Counted from the first letter of the stretch, positions 37,264 through 46,981 are shown. The stretch is 64,000 nt of DNA from Streptomyces sp. NBC_00289 (GCF_041435115.1 NZ_CP108046.1:1612001-1676000); one strand, 5' to 3'. Notes: generated by a model not told the origin, from the sequence alone. Program-made: numbers and translations.

Positions 37264-38715
37264 TCACATGTCCCGCTCCCCGCACGGAGCGAGCGTCTCG
37301 AGCCGCTCGCCGAAGGCCGGCTCGGGGCGTGTCTCGCTTGGCCCAGCCGGGCTTCGCGGGCCCACGAAGCCGGGCGCCTCGGTAGTCGCGGGGCCGGGTG
37401 CTTCCGTGGTGGTCACGGGCCTGCCGACTTCGGGGCTCACGGACCCGGCCGCTTCGGTGGTGGTCACACGGCTGCCGGCTTCGGTACCCGTGGCGCCGGG
37501 TTCGTCCGTGACCACGGAAGGAGCAGCTTCCCCGGCCATGGAGGCTGGAGCTTCCGGAGCCGGGGTGGCCGTTTCCGACGAGCCCGGCGGCTTGCGGAGC
37601 AGGAGCAGCGCCGCGTCGTCGTCCAGGCGGCCGCCCACGTGCGTCAGCAGTTCGTCGTGGAGCGCGGTGAGGGTGCCCGCCGGCTCGTCCGACACGTGCC
37701 GGGCGAAGCCCTCGGCGAGCGGATAGAACTCACGACGGTGGTCGCGGGCCTCGGTGACCCCGTCGGTGTAGAAGAGCAGCTGGTCTCCGTCCGTGAAGGG
37801 CACCACCTGGAGCGAGGGGGTCTCGCCCGTGAGGGCGCGCAACCCGAGCGGCGGCGCCGGATCCGTGGGATCTATCGCCATGACGCCACCGGATTCACGT
37901 ACCTGCAGCGGCGGCGCGTGTCCGCAGTTGACCAGCTCCAGCTGCCCCGACCTCGGGTATCCGGCGACCACCGCGGTGACGAAGTCGTCGCGACCCAGGT
38001 TGCGCGCCAGGCTTCGCTCGATCCGCTCGACGACGGCGAGCAGGTCCGGCTCGTCGTAGGCGGCCTCGCGGAAGACACCGAGGACGAGTGCGGCGGTCCC
38101 CACGGCCGGCAGCCCCTTGCCCCGCACATCACCGACGATCACCCTGACGCCGTACGGGGTGGGCACCAGAGCGTAGAGGTCCCCGCCGATACGGGCCTCC
38201 GCCGCCGCGGCGCTGTAGCGGACGGCGACCTCGAACGGGCCGACAGTCGCCGGTACGGGCTTGAGCAGCGCGTGCTGGGCCGCCTCCGCGACCGAGCGGA
38301 CGTCCTCGAGCACCCGTTCCCGACGCGCGCGCAGCGCACTGGCCAGGCCACTCGCCAGGGTGACGGCCACCAGGGCGGACAGGACGGCTGCCAGTTCACG
38401 GCCCGGTACACCGTCCCGCGCGCCGAGCGTGGCGCCCAGTACCGCGGCGAGGAGACCGACACACAGGACTCCCCGGGGGCCGCTGGTGGTGGCGGCGAGC
38501 GCGGGCCCGGCCGCGAGCAGCGGCAGCCAGATCATGCCGGCCCCGCCGGCGAGATCGGCGCTGACGACGGCGGAGACGATCAGTACGGGCAGTACGGGCG
38601 TGGCGGCGCCCAGCCGTGCGGCGGCGCGTATCCGGGCCGAGCCGGCCCGGGCCGCGCGATTCTTGAGGGGCCGTATCGGCCAGTGGTCGCCGCCATGGTC
38701 TCGGGCCTGACTCAT
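37264..38715 (-). CDS. membrane-bound SpoIIE-type PP2C phosphatase
   Basis: A 483-residue protein. About four membrane helices occupy residues 35-115. A short helical linker (RERVLEDVRSVAEAAQHALLKP) leads to a SpoIIE/PP2C serine phosphatase domain (about 150-375) with metal-binding motifs GGDLYALVPT, IVGDVRGKGLPAV and FYTDGVTEARD, ending GRLDDDAALLLLRK. The last 100 residues are a low-complexity Thr/Glu/Ala/Pro tail with repeated TTTEA units. Such phosphatases dephosphorylate anti-anti-sigma factors in partner-switching modules; no STAS gene is adjacent. The ATG at 38715 has no strong Shine-Dalgarno. Confidence 0.88.
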   Translation of the reverse strand: MSQARDHGGDHWPIRPLKNRAARAGSARIRAAARLGAATPVLPVLIVSAVVSADLAGGAGMIWLPLLAAGPALAATTSGPRGVLCVGLLAAVLGATLGARDGVPGRELAAVLSALVAVTLASGLASALRARRERVLEDVRSVAEAAQHALLKPVPATVGPFEVAVRYSAAAAEARIGGDLYALVPTPYGVRVIVGDVRGKGLPAVGTAALVLGVFREAAYDEPDLLAVVERIERSLARNLGRDDFVTAVVAGYPRSGQLELVNCGHAPPLQVRESGGVMAIDPTDPAPPLGLRALTGETPSLQVVPFTDGDQLLFYTDGVTEARDHRREFYPLAEGFARHVSDEPAGTLTALHDELLTHVGGRLDDDAALLLLRKPPGSSETATPAPEAPASMAGEAAPSVVTDEPGATGTEAGSRVTTTEAAGSVSPEVGRPVTTTEAPGPATTEAPGFVGPRSPAGPSETRPEPAFGERLETLAPCGERDM

Positions 38716-38807
38716 GTGTTGTCCGCAGTCCTCACCTGGGTGAACAATCGCAATGTCTGCCTCATCCAGGAAACGCAGTCGGCTCAAGCACCACAAGCGC
38801 ACGGTTT

Positions 38808-39566
38808 TCAGATAGTGAGCGACAGGCTCCTGGTCACCCGACTCGCGGTCGGGAGCAGCCGGGCCCTGATCTCCTCGATGCGGGAGAGCCGGTTCACCGG
38901 CATCGAGACGCCGAGCGAGCCGACCGTGTCCCCGCTGTAGACGGGCACGGCCACGCAGACCGTCCCGAGGGCGTACTCCTCCAGGTCGGTGACGGCCGGG
39001 GCGACGGGTGAGGAGTCGAGCCGCCGCAGCAGTTCCGGAGAGCTGGTGATGGTGCGTGGTGTGAGGTCGGCGAGGGTGTGCCGGGACAGGTACTCCTTGC
39101 GGGAGTCGTCGTCCAGCTCGCGCAGCACCGACTTGCCCAGCGCGGTGGCGTGTCCGGCGTCCTCGAATCCCACCCACAGGTCGACACGGGGCGCCCGGGG
39201 CCCGTCGACGATCTCGGCGACCCGGATCTCGCCGTCCTCGTAGAAGGTCAGGTAGGCGGGGGTCGTGAACTGGTCGCGCAGCGCCACGAGGGTGGGACGG
39301 ACCCGGCTGAGCAGCGCCTGGCCGCGGCCCGAGGTGTGCAGCGTCTGCACCTTGTCACCCAGGATGAACCCGCCGTCGGCGAGTTTGCGCAGGTAACCGT
39401 CGTGCACCAGGGTCCGCAGCAGGTGGTAGGCGGTGGGCAGGGACAGGCCGGTCTCACGCGCCAGCTGTTTCGCCGGCGCGCCGTTCTCGTGTGCGCTCAC
39501 CGCCTCCAGCAGGCGGAAGGCCCGCTGCACCGAGCCGATGAGCGTCGGGCCGTCGCGAGCACCCAT
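38808..39566 (-). CDS. IclR-family transcriptional regulator
   Basis: A 252-residue regulator. The N-terminal winged helix is SVQRAFRLLEAVSAHENGAPAKQLARETGLSLPTAYHLLRTLVHDGYL. The C-terminal effector domain (LVALRDQFTTPAYLTFYEDGEIRVAEIVDG, FEDAGHATALGKSVLREL, CVAVPVYSGDTVGSLGVSMP) is of GAF-like type. IclR proteins control catabolic genes such as glycerol or aromatic pathways. No catabolic operon abuts it, and the glpFK genes are about 12 kb away, so the target is unknown. Confidence 0.9.
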   Translation of the reverse strand: MGARDGPTLIGSVQRAFRLLEAVSAHENGAPAKQLARETGLSLPTAYHLLRTLVHDGYLRKLADGGFILGDKVQTLHTSGRGQALLSRVRPTLVALRDQFTTPAYLTFYEDGEIRVAEIVDGPRAPRVDLWVGFEDAGHATALGKSVLRELDDDSRKEYLSRHTLADLTPRTITSSPELLRRLDSSPVAPAVTDLEEYALGTVCVAVPVYSGDTVGSLGVSMPVNRLSRIEEIRARLLPTASRVTRSLSLTI

Positions 39567-39617
39567 AAGGACCAGCGTGCGCCGGGCGCCCGGTCCCGGC
39601 AAGGCAGACGGGGTGAT

Positions 39618-39851
39618 TCACGGCTCGTGCGTCCCCTCGGCACGACTGGGCGCGGAACAGGACCGGGGGCGCCGTGCGGTGAGTACGGGCTGGTGGAACC
39701 CGCTGGTGGCCGGCGGGTGCCAGGCGATGTCGGTGAAGCCGGCCTGTGCCACGAACTCCGTCAGTTCACGTCGGGTGAGTGCCCAGGAGGTCGTCCGGCG
39801 GACCCGCACGTTCCAACGGTAGTGCGCGAACGCCGACCGGAGAGGTGGTCG
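39618..39851 (-). pseudogene. C-terminal remnant of a class I methyltransferase
   Basis: An open stretch whose last 60 codons (RTTSWALTRRELTEFVAQAGF, then DIAWHPPATSGFHQPVLTARRP) read like the C-terminus of a SAM-dependent methyltransferase: the AGFxDIxWxxPxxSGFxQPxxTA ending is typical. The SAM-binding N-terminal two thirds are missing. The reading frame upstream runs into the stop region of the ATP-binding gene with no start or RBS. It is therefore most likely the leftover of a deleted gene. Confidence 0.6.
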
Positions 39852-39865
39852 TTCAGGAGCGACTG

Positions 39866-40285
39866 TCAGTCGGCCTCGTCGGTGTGAGCGGGGTGGGCGG
39901 GGCGGAAGCAGGCCGTGACTGTCTTGCCGTGTCGTCCGCACTTCATGCCCCAGGTGTCGGCGAGGGCACTGACGATCGACACCCCACGTCCCGACACCTC
40001 ACCCTCGCCCGGCTCGCGACGGCGGGGCAGTGTGGGGTCCTCGTCGTGGACACTCACGTGCAGACAGTCGCCGTCCCAGGTCAGGATCAGGTGCGCGTCA
40101 CTGTTGGCGTGGACATGGGCGTTGGTCAACAGCTCCGAAACGGCCAGCACGATCGACTCCACCGTCTCCGGTTCCTCGGCCGTCCACGGCAGTGATTCCA
40201 CATGTCCGCGCACCCACTCCCGCCCCGCGCGCACACCTCCCGACACGGGAAACGAGTGGGCCCAGCCCATCGCCTTGACCGCCAT
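39866..40285 (-). CDS. HATPase_c anti-sigma-like ATP-binding protein
   Basis: A 139-residue stand-alone GHKL ATPase of the RsbW-like kind. The N-box is VLAVSELLTNAHVHA, the G1 position reads VHDEDPTLP, and the G2-like loop is GEVSGRGVSIVSALADTWG. It is clearly related to, but not the same as, the protein encoded at 22076-22495. GAGGGACG directly precedes the ATG. It could be regulated by a SpoIIE phosphatase such as the one at 37264-38715, but no physical link shows this. Confidence 0.87.
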   Translation of the reverse strand: MAVKAMGWAHSFPVSGGVRAGREWVRGHVESLPWTAEEPETVESIVLAVSELLTNAHVHANSDAHLILTWDGDCLHVSVHDEDPTLPRRREPGEGEVSGRGVSIVSALADTWGMKCGRHGKTVTACFRPAHPAHTDEAD

Positions 40286-40658
40286 CGTCCCTCATTTCCA
40301 GCGTTGTCGACCAGATCCGCTCCAGGTGAGGCGGGTACCCGATCCCGACGAGCGCACTCCCCGGCCTGCGCGGCGACCCGCCCCTCACACATCAACTCCT
40401 GCACCGCGCATGGGCTTTCGGCGCGGTGATGTGTCTCCGACGGAAGCGCGAATACCGAGTCCGCCAGTACCCCCAGCGCCTCACCGTCGTTTTCCCGGCA
40501 TGCACGAGGCGAACCATGTGTTCCTGTTGTCCGTACTATCTACGCAAGGTCCTGTGCATCGGTGACTGCTGCCGCCCCCACAGACATCAGTCCCGGACAC
40601 CACACATGTGCTCCAGGCCCATCAACTCCGGCCTCGAACCGAGGAAAGGTTGCACCCC
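40286..40658. other. divergent intergenic region before the H1-like gene
   Basis: A 373-base region without a supported gene. The last 20 bases include GAGGAAAGG, a strong Shine-Dalgarno for the gene at 40659. The preceding 150 bases are less GC-rich than average (TTCCTGTTGTCCGTACTATC around 40520) and probably hold its promoter. I see no clear hairpin or operator. Confidence 0.5.
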
Positions 40659-41417
40659 ATGTCTGAAACCGCCTCCGCCACCGAACTGACTTCGCACTAC
40701 ACCGCCCAGGTCACCGGCGACCTCGACCGCAACACCAAGGAGCAGGAGCGCATCGGCGACGAAATCGCCGCACTGCAGGAGCAGTTGTCAGCCCTCCAGC
40801 GTGACGCCACGATCCTGGTCAACATTCAGCGGGCCATCGGAACGGCGCCTGCGCCGGCTGCCGCCGAACCTCAGGCCCCCGCGGCGGGCAGCGTGGTGCC
40901 CGCCCCCCGCAAGAAGCAGGCCGCCACGCCCACCACGGGCAAGCGCACCCGGACCAAGAAGGCCACCGCCGCGCCCGCCCCCGCGCCCGCCGCGGCCGAG
41001 AAGCCGGCCGCCACCAAGCGCGCGAGCAAGTCCACGGCCAAGCCTGCCGCCAAGCCCTCCGCCAAGTCGTCGGTCAAGTCCTCGCCCAAGGCTTCGCCCA
41101 AGGCTTCGGCCAAGCCTGCCACCAAGGCGTCGGCCACGAAGTCCCCGCAGCCGACCCTGGTCGACCTGGTGCGTCAGCACCTCACCGAGCAGAGCGAACC
41201 GCGCTCGGCGGCTGAGGTCGCCACGACCCTCGGCCAGACCCACCCCGAGCGCAACGTCAAGGTGACCGTCGTGCGCACCACCCTCGAAGGACTGGTGGCC
41301 AAGAGCCTGGCGCAGCGCTCCAAGCAGGGTTCCTCCGTCTTCTACACCTCGCCCGACGCGACGCAGGAGACCGCACCGCAGCAGGCCGACGAGCAGCCCG
41401 CGCCGGCGAACGCCTGA
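40659..41417 (+). CDS. histone-H1-like Lys/Ala/Pro-rich protein with winged-helix C-terminus
   Basis: A 252-residue basic protein in three parts. Residues 10-60 form a helical coiled coil (TGDLDRNTKEQERIGDEIAA). Residues 65-165 are low-complexity Ala/Pro/Lys/Ser with repeats such as KASPKASAKPATKASA, like the tail of eukaryotic histone H1 or bacterial HupS-type tails. Residues 165-235 (TLVDLVRQHLTEQ, SAAEVATTLGQTHPE, VKVTVVRTTLEGLVAKSLAQR) look like a winged helix. It probably binds DNA as a nucleoid protein or repressor. GAGGAAAGG lies 8 bases before the ATG. It is not the standard HU/HupS architecture. Confidence 0.75.
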   Translation: MSETASATELTSHYTAQVTGDLDRNTKEQERIGDEIAALQEQLSALQRDATILVNIQRAIGTAPAPAAAEPQAPAAGSVVPAPRKKQAATPTTGKRTRTKKATAAPAPAPAAAEKPAATKRASKSTAKPAAKPSAKSSVKSSPKASPKASAKPATKASATKSPQPTLVDLVRQHLTEQSEPRSAAEVATTLGQTHPERNVKVTVVRTTLEGLVAKSLAQRSKQGSSVFYTSPDATQETAPQQADEQPAPANA

Positions 41418-41560
41418 CCCACCGGGACGTGCCGCGGCCCGGATTGCCAGGTGCTGTCGTGGGTCAGCATCAGGCGATCGCGGGCCGCGCCCGGGCAGCG
41501 CATCCAACCGAACCCGCGCTCCCGCCGCGCGCGCCACCGAAGCACCGGGCCGGGATGTGG

Positions 41561-41827
41561 TCAGGGTGTGTCTCCGCGCCATTCGAAGCGGCGGCTGTCC
41601 GTGGCTCGGGGGGCGTACAGGGCGCGGCCGCCTGGCCCGTGGCTGCCTATCTCCGTCGGCAGTGCCACACCCGCGCGCACCTCATGGTCGGACAGACCGG
41701 TGACATCCAGCAGCAGGCCGTCCAGTGGCCCCCCGACCAGCTCCACGTACGCGCGTCCGGGCTGTGGGCCGGCGTCGTCGTGGTCGGCCCCGTAGACCCG
41801 CCCACGCATGAACTCGAGCTCATCCAT
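41561..41827 (-). CDS. small acidic protein of unknown function
   Basis: An 88-residue cytoplasmic protein, likely beta-rich (GRAYVELVGGPLDGLLLDVTGL, RAGVALPTEIGS, RALYAPRATDSRRFEWRG). The pattern VELVGGPLDGLLLDV followed by ALYAPR is shared by small Streptomyces proteins of unknown role. The ATG at 41827 is chosen; longer readings lose the family-like length. It is divergent from ligA and convergent with the H1-like gene. Confidence 0.6.
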   Translation of the reverse strand: MDELEFMRGRVYGADHDDAGPQPGRAYVELVGGPLDGLLLDVTGLSDHEVRAGVALPTEIGSHGPGGRALYAPRATDSRRFEWRGDTP

Positions 41828-42002
41828 GCCATGAAGCCTCGCACCCGGCACTGACAACCGGCCGCCGCGGTGCGCGACCGCAGCCCGGAACCCGACCGCG
41901 TCCAGCGTCCCCTCACCGGCGTCGTGCAGGGCCGTGTGCCGGTCCACCGCGCCCCACGGCGGTGCGGCGACGTTGTCAGTGGTGGCAGGCAGGATGGCAG
42001 TC

Positions 42003-44111
42003 ATGACAACAGCTGCAGCAGTGATCGTGGATGGCGCCGCCTACGCACAGGCCGTCGAGGACGCCGTGAAGGCTTCGGCCGCCTACTACACGGGCGGCAC
42101 CTCGGGGTTGGACGACGAGACCTACGACCTGCTGGTGCGCGGCATCGCCGCGTGGGAGGCCGAGCATCCCGAACAGGTACTGCCCGGCTCACCCACCGGC
42201 AAGGTCGCCGGCGGTGCCGTGGAGGGCGACGTCCCGCACACGGTGGCGATGCTGAGCCTGGACAACGTCTTCTCGGCCGAGGAGTTCACGGCCTGGGCCG
42301 CCTCGTTGGCCCGGCGGATCGGTCATGAGGCGGAGAGGTTCAGCGTCGAGCCCAAGCTCGACGGTCTGGCGATCGCCGCGCGCTACGACCGAGGCCGCCT
42401 GACGCGGCTGATCACCCGCGGCGACGGGACGGCCGGGGAGGACGTCTCACACGCCATCGGCACCGTCGAGGGCCTGCCGGACGAACTGGGTGAGCCGGTC
42501 ACGGTGGAGGTGCGTGGTGAAGTCCTGATGACCACCGCCCAGTTCGAGCACGCCAACGAGGTGCGCACCGGGCACGGCGGACAGCCGTTCGCCAACCCGC
42601 GCAACGCCGCGGCGGGGACCCTGCGTGCCAAGGATCGTGCCTACACCGTGCCGATGACCTTCTTCGGCTACGGCCTGCTGCCGCTGCCCGACACCGAGGC
42701 GGACCTCGCCGCACGCCTGGGCGGCCTCGCGCACAGTGACCTCATGCGTGAGGCGGCCGCGCTCGGGGTGAACACCACCGCGGGCACCGCCGTTCCGGGC
42801 AGCACCGCGGACACGGCAGAGCAGGTGCTGGCCCGGGTGGCGGAGATCGCCGCGCTGAGGGCGGAGTTGCCGTTCGGGATCGACGGGATCGTCGTCAAGG
42901 CCGACCTGGCGGCCGACCAGCAGGCCGCCGGATCCGGGACACGTGCCCCGCGCTGGGCGATCGCCTACAAGCTGCCCGCCGTGGAGAAGATCACCCGGCT
43001 GCTCGAGGTGGAGTGGAACGTGGGCCGTACCGGCATCATCGCCCCGCGTGCCGTGTTGGCACCGGTCGAGATCGACGGCTCCACGATCACCTACGCCACC
43101 CTGCACAACCCGGCCGACATCACCCGCCGCGACCTGCGCCTGGGCGACCACGTCATGGTATATCGCGCCGGAGACGTCATCCCCCGCATCGAGGCACCGG
43201 TGGCACATCTGCGCACCGGTGACGAACGGCCGATCGCCTTCCCCGAGGTGTGTCCGCACTGCGGCTCCGGCATCGACACCAGTGAGCAGCGCTGGCGCTG
43301 TGAGAACGGCCGCAACTGCCATCTCGTGGCCGCCCTCTCCTACGCCGCCGGCCGCGACCAGCTCGACGTCGAGGGCCTCGGCCACAGCCGTGTCGTGCAG
43401 TTGGTCGAGGCAGGTCTGGTCGCCGACCTCGCGGACCTGTTCTCCCTCACCCGCGACCAGCTCCTGGGACTGGAACGGATGGGCGAGACCAGCACCGACA
43501 ACCTCCTCGCGGCGATCGCCTCGGCCAAGGGCCGGCCCCTGTCGCGGGTGCTGTGCGCGCTCGGCGTGCGGGGCACCGGCCGCTCCATGTCCCGCCGTAT
43601 CGCCCGGCACTTCGCGACCATGGACACCATCCGCGCGGCCGACGCCGAGGCGATGCAGCGGGTCGACGGCATCGGCACGGAGAAGGCCCCGTCGATCGTC
43701 GCGGAACTCGCCGAACTCGCCCCGCTGATCGACAGACTCGTGGCGGCCGGGGTGAACATGACCGAACCCGGCGCCACTCCTCCTCCCCCGGCAGGCAGCG
43801 ACGCCGAGGAGCAGGCGGTCGACGCGGGCTCGGCGGCCGGGCCGGAGGCGGCGGCAGGCGGGCCACTGGCCGGAATGACCGTGGTCGTCACCGGCGCGAT
43901 GACCGGGGCGCTGGAGGCCCTCAGCCGCAACCAGATGAACGAACTCATCGAGCGCGCCGGTGGCCGCTCCTCCTCCAGCGTCTCCAAGAAGACCACCCTG
44001 GTCGTCGCCGGAGAAGGCGCCGGATCCAAACGCGCCAAGGCCGAGACCCTGGGAGTGCGCCTCGCCGCTCCCGAGGAGTTCGCGGCCCTCGTCGCCGACT
44101 TCCTCGGCTGA
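42003..44111 (+). CDS. ligA: NAD-dependent DNA ligase
   Basis: A 702-residue ligase that seals nicks using NAD+. The adenylation domain has the nucleotidyl-accepting Lys in [14 protein letters not shown], with further motifs [15 protein letters not shown] and [11 protein letters not shown]. The OB-fold is followed by the four-Cys zinc finger [23 protein letters not shown], helix-hairpin-helix repeats ([30 protein letters not shown]) and a C-terminal BRCT domain (about 625-702). An acidic Ala/Gly linker precedes BRCT. It lacks usual neighbours such as gatA/gatC or the mnmA region, and several streptomycetes have two ligA genes, so this may be the second copy. Confidence 0.95.
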   Translation: MTTAAAVIVDGAAYAQAVEDAVKASAAYYTGGTSGLDDETYDLLVRGIAAWEAEHPEQVLPGSPTGKVAGGAVEGDVPHTVAMLSLDNVFSAEEFTAWAASLARRIGHEAERFSVEPKLDGLAIAARYDRGRLTRLITRGDGTAGEDVSHAIGTVEGLPDELGEPVTVEVRGEVLMTTAQFEHANEVRTGHGGQPFANPRNAAAGTLRAKDRAYTVPMTFFGYGLLPLPDTEADLAARLGGLAHSDLMREAAALGVNTTAGTAVPGSTADTAEQVLARVAEIAALRAELPFGIDGIVVKADLAADQQAAGSGTRAPRWAIAYKLPAVEKITRLLEVEWNVGRTGIIAPRAVLAPVEIDGSTITYATLHNPADITRRDLRLGDHVMVYRAGDVIPRIEAPVAHLRTGDERPIAFPEVCPHCGSGIDTSEQRWRCENGRNCHLVAALSYAAGRDQLDVEGLGHSRVVQLVEAGLVADLADLFSLTRDQLLGLERMGETSTDNLLAAIASAKGRPLSRVLCALGVRGTGRSMSRRIARHFATMDTIRAADAEAMQRVDGIGTEKAPSIVAELAELAPLIDRLVAAGVNMTEPGATPPPPAGSDAEEQAVDAGSAAGPEAAAGGPLAGMTVVVTGAMTGALEALSRNQMNELIERAGGRSSSSVSKKTTLVVAGEGAGSKRAKAETLGVRLAAPEEFAALVADFLG

Positions 44112-44497
44112 CTCCCGCAGGCGGCCGGGTGGGCCACCTCACAGCGGCTGCCACGGCGGAGCGGGGAACAACCGCCGTCAGTCGACCGTTCGACTGTGTG
44201 TGGCTGCGGAGGGGACAGTGTCCCCGGGCCTCACCTATAGCCCACAGGGACGATCGTTCGGCTGAAGCCCTGTGGAGCCTTTCGCCGAGAGGCGACCGCC
44301 CTCCGCACACCACCACGTACGGCCCCGGCTGGTCCCCCCGTCCAGTCGGGGCTTCGTGGTGTCCGGACCCCCTCCGCCGCACGCACGGCGACGCGCTGCC
44401 CGCCAGGCACTCGCGACACCCCGGGCGCCGCACAAGGACCTCAGATCGCCCGTGCGGAGCGGATTGACCACCTGCCTCAGGGGTACTGGCCGGACTC
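44112..44497. other. intergenic region upstream of cydAB
   Basis: A 386-base stretch without a supported gene. An 8-bp inverted repeat CCACAGGG/CCCTGTGG (about 44241-44272) lies near its middle, and the region should carry the cydA promoter. A Rex-type operator (TTGTGAANNNNTTCACAA) is not visible. Confidence 0.45.
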
Positions 44498-45907
44498 ATG
44501 ATGCGCGGTGTGCTCTCCGCTTCGGTGCCCGGCATCGCCCTCGCGGCGAACCGGGTGTCGGCGGGCGACCTGTCGGCAGCGCGGGCCCAGATGGGGTTCT
44601 CGCTGGCCTGGCACATCGTGATCGCCTGTCTGGGAGTGGGACTGCCGGCGCTCACCCTGCTCGCCGAGTGGTGGGGCATCCGTACCGGCAGTCCCTCCCA
44701 CCAACTGCTGGCCCGGCGGTGGGCGCGCGCCATGGGCGTCCTGTTCGCGGTCGGAGCCGTCTCCGGCACCATCCTGAGCTTCGAGATGGGACTGCTGTGG
44801 CCCGGTCTGATGGGCCGGTTCGGGCAGGTCATCGGACTGCCCTTCGCGCTGGAAGGCATCGCCTTCTTCATCGAGGCGATCTTCCTGGGCATCTATCTCT
44901 ACGCCTGGGACCGCCTGCCGCCCCGACGGCACCTGCTGACCGGCATCCCGATCGTCATCGCGGGCACCGCCTCCGCGTTCTTCGTCGTCTGCGCCAACGC
45001 CTGGATGAACCAGCCGCGCGGCTTCACCCTGCGCGACGGCAAGGTCGTGGACGTCGACCCGTGGGCCGCGATGCTGAACCCCGCGAGCTGGCCGCAGACC
45101 GTGCACATGATCCTCGCCGCGTTCATGGTGGCGTCCTTCCTGACGGCGTCCGTCTACGCGGTGGCGCTCCTGCGCGGGCGCCGCGACACCTACCATCGGG
45201 CGGGATTCGTCATCCCCTTCACGCTCGGTGCCGCGGTGACCCCCTTCCAGATTCTGGTGGGCGACTGGGCGGCCCGCTTCCTCGCCGACTACCAGCCGGC
45301 GAAACTGGCCGCGATCGAGGGGGTCTACACCACCGGTTCGCACGTCCCGCTGACCATCGGCGGCATCGCGGGCGACGACGGCCTGAAGTACGGCCTGGAG
45401 GTCCCCAACGGACTGTCCCTGCTGGTCGGCTACAGCCCCGACACCGTCGTCAAGGGCCTCGACCGTGTCCCACGCGGCCAGTGGCCCGCGGTCACCGGCG
45501 TGCACTGGGCCTTCGACCTGATGGTCTCGATCGGGTTCTTCCTGCTGGCGATGGGCCTGTGGCTGCTGTGGGCGTGGTGGCGCCGCCGTCGCATGGGCGG
45601 TGAACTGCCCTTCAACCGTCTCTTCCTGATGCTGGCCGCGGTGAGCGGCCCGGCCGCGGTGGTGGCGCTGGAGAGCGGCTGGTGCGTGACCGAGCTGGGC
45701 CGGCAGCCGTGGATCGTGTGGGGCGTGATGAGTGTGCGCGACGCCGTCAACCCCGCGCCGGGGCTGATGGCCGGCCTGTGGCTGGTGCTCGTCGTGTACG
45801 CGGCCATGACGGTCGCCACCGTGTACGTACTGCGCCGGATGACCCGTGGGACGCCGGTGCCGCAGGCCCCGCAGGAGGAGGACGTCAGCCGGTATCCCGT
45901 CGTCTGA
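44498..45907 (+). CDS. cydA: cytochrome bd oxidase subunit I
   Basis: A 469-residue membrane protein with nine predicted helices. It carries hemes b558, b595 and d and oxidises quinol while reducing oxygen. The heme ligand His lies in GFSLAWHIVIACLGVG near the N-terminus. GTILSFEMGLLWPG and the Q-loop region follow. The invariant GWCVTELGRQPWIVWG (GRQPW) is present. The short Q-loop puts it in the common actinobacterial/cyanide-insensitive type. An ATG repeat at the start (44498, 44501) leaves a one-codon ambiguity. It is followed 66 bases later by cydB. Confidence 0.95.
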   Translation: MMRGVLSASVPGIALAANRVSAGDLSAARAQMGFSLAWHIVIACLGVGLPALTLLAEWWGIRTGSPSHQLLARRWARAMGVLFAVGAVSGTILSFEMGLLWPGLMGRFGQVIGLPFALEGIAFFIEAIFLGIYLYAWDRLPPRRHLLTGIPIVIAGTASAFFVVCANAWMNQPRGFTLRDGKVVDVDPWAAMLNPASWPQTVHMILAAFMVASFLTASVYAVALLRGRRDTYHRAGFVIPFTLGAAVTPFQILVGDWAARFLADYQPAKLAAIEGVYTTGSHVPLTIGGIAGDDGLKYGLEVPNGLSLLVGYSPDTVVKGLDRVPRGQWPAVTGVHWAFDLMVSIGFFLLAMGLWLLWAWWRRRRMGGELPFNRLFLMLAAVSGPAAVVALESGWCVTELGRQPWIVWGVMSVRDAVNPAPGLMAGLWLVLVVYAAMTVATVYVLRRMTRGTPVPQAPQEEDVSRYPVV

Positions 45908-45973
45908 GACCGTCCGGACGCACGTGTTGTCACCCAGCCCGTCCGCCCGTCCTCGAAACGCCTGGAGGTGACC

Positions 45974-46981
45974 GTGCTCGCCAACACCGCGCTCGCTGTG
46001 ATGTGGGTGGGCCTGACCTGCTACGCCCTGTTCGGCGGCGCCGACTTCGGCGCGGGCGTGTGGGACCTGCTGTCCGGCGGTGCGGAGCGCGGGCGGGCGC
46101 GGCGCGGACTCATCGAACACAGCATCGGCCCCGTGTGGGAGGCCAACCACGTGTGGCTGATCTTCGTGGTGGTGACCCTGTGGTCGGCGTTCTCCACCGT
46201 GTTCGCCGCGGTCATGTCGACCCTGTACATCCCGTTGACGCTCGCGGCCCTGGGCATCATCGCGCGCGGTGCCGCCTTCGCCTTCCGCAAGGCCAGCACC
46301 GAGTTGTGGCAGCAGCGACTGTTCGGCGCGTGCTTCGCCCTGTCCTCACTGGTCACCCCGTTCTTCCTCGGTGCGGTGGCCGGCGGTGTCGCTTCCGGCC
46401 GTGTTCCGCCGGGCCTCGCCGAGGGCGACGTCGTCACCAGTTGGCTGAACCCGACGTCAGCGCTGGGCGGCGTCCTGGCGGTGCTGACCTGCGCCCATCT
46501 GGCCGCGGTCTATCTGTGTGCGGACGCCGACCGCGAGGGCCGCCCCGAACTGGCCCGGGGCTTCGCCCGCAACGCCGTGCTGAGCGGCCTGGCGGCGGGT
46601 GCCGTCGCCTGCGCCGGTGTCGCGGTACTGCACGCCGATGCCCCGGAACTGTTCCACGGCCTCACCCACCGGGCCCTGCCGCTCGTGATCCTGAGCGCGG
46701 TCGCCGGTCTGGCGGTCCTCGGTCTCCTCGCGAAACACCGGTTCGTGGTGGCCCGCGCGGCCGCCGCGCTCGCCGTCGCCGCGATCCTGTGGGCCTGGGG
46801 CGCCGCCCAGTACCCAGCCATGCTGGTCGGCGGCACCACCGTCAGCGAGGCGGCGGCGACGCCGGCCGTCCTCTCGGCGATCCTCGTCTCGCTGGGCTTC
46901 GGCGCGGTCGTCCTGATCCCGTCCCTGTGGCTGCTGTACACCACCTTCCAGCGGGCGACACCGGAGCAGCCGCACCGCTGA
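45974..46981 (+). CDS. cydB: cytochrome bd oxidase subunit II
   Basis: A 335-residue membrane subunit with about eight helices that supports CydA in the quinol oxidase. The N-terminal VGLTCYALFGGADFGAGVWDLL is diagnostic for CydB, as is GPVWEANHVWLIFVVVTLWSAF. The start is taken as the GTG at 45974, 5 bases after GGAGG; the GTG at 45968 lies inside that ribosome binding site. The cydCD ABC transporter genes that normally follow in Streptomyces are absent: an FHA-like gene comes next. Confidence 0.95.
   Translation: MLANTALAVMWVGLTCYALFGGADFGAGVWDLLSGGAERGRARRGLIEHSIGPVWEANHVWLIFVVVTLWSAFSTVFAAVMSTLYIPLTLAALGIIARGAAFAFRKASTELWQQRLFGACFALSSLVTPFFLGAVAGGVASGRVPPGLAEGDVVTSWLNPTSALGGVLAVLTCAHLAAVYLCADADREGRPELARGFARNAVLSGLAAGAVACAGVAVLHADAPELFHGLTHRALPLVILSAVAGLAVLGLLAKHRFVVARAAAALAVAAILWAWGAAQYPAMLVGGTTVSEAAATPAVLSAILVSLGFGAVVLIPSLWLLYTTFQRATPEQPHR

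Noticed and set aside
44112..44497. Rex operator before cydA
   Set aside because: No TTGTGAA/TTCACAA half-sites could be found; only a weak 8-bp inverted repeat.
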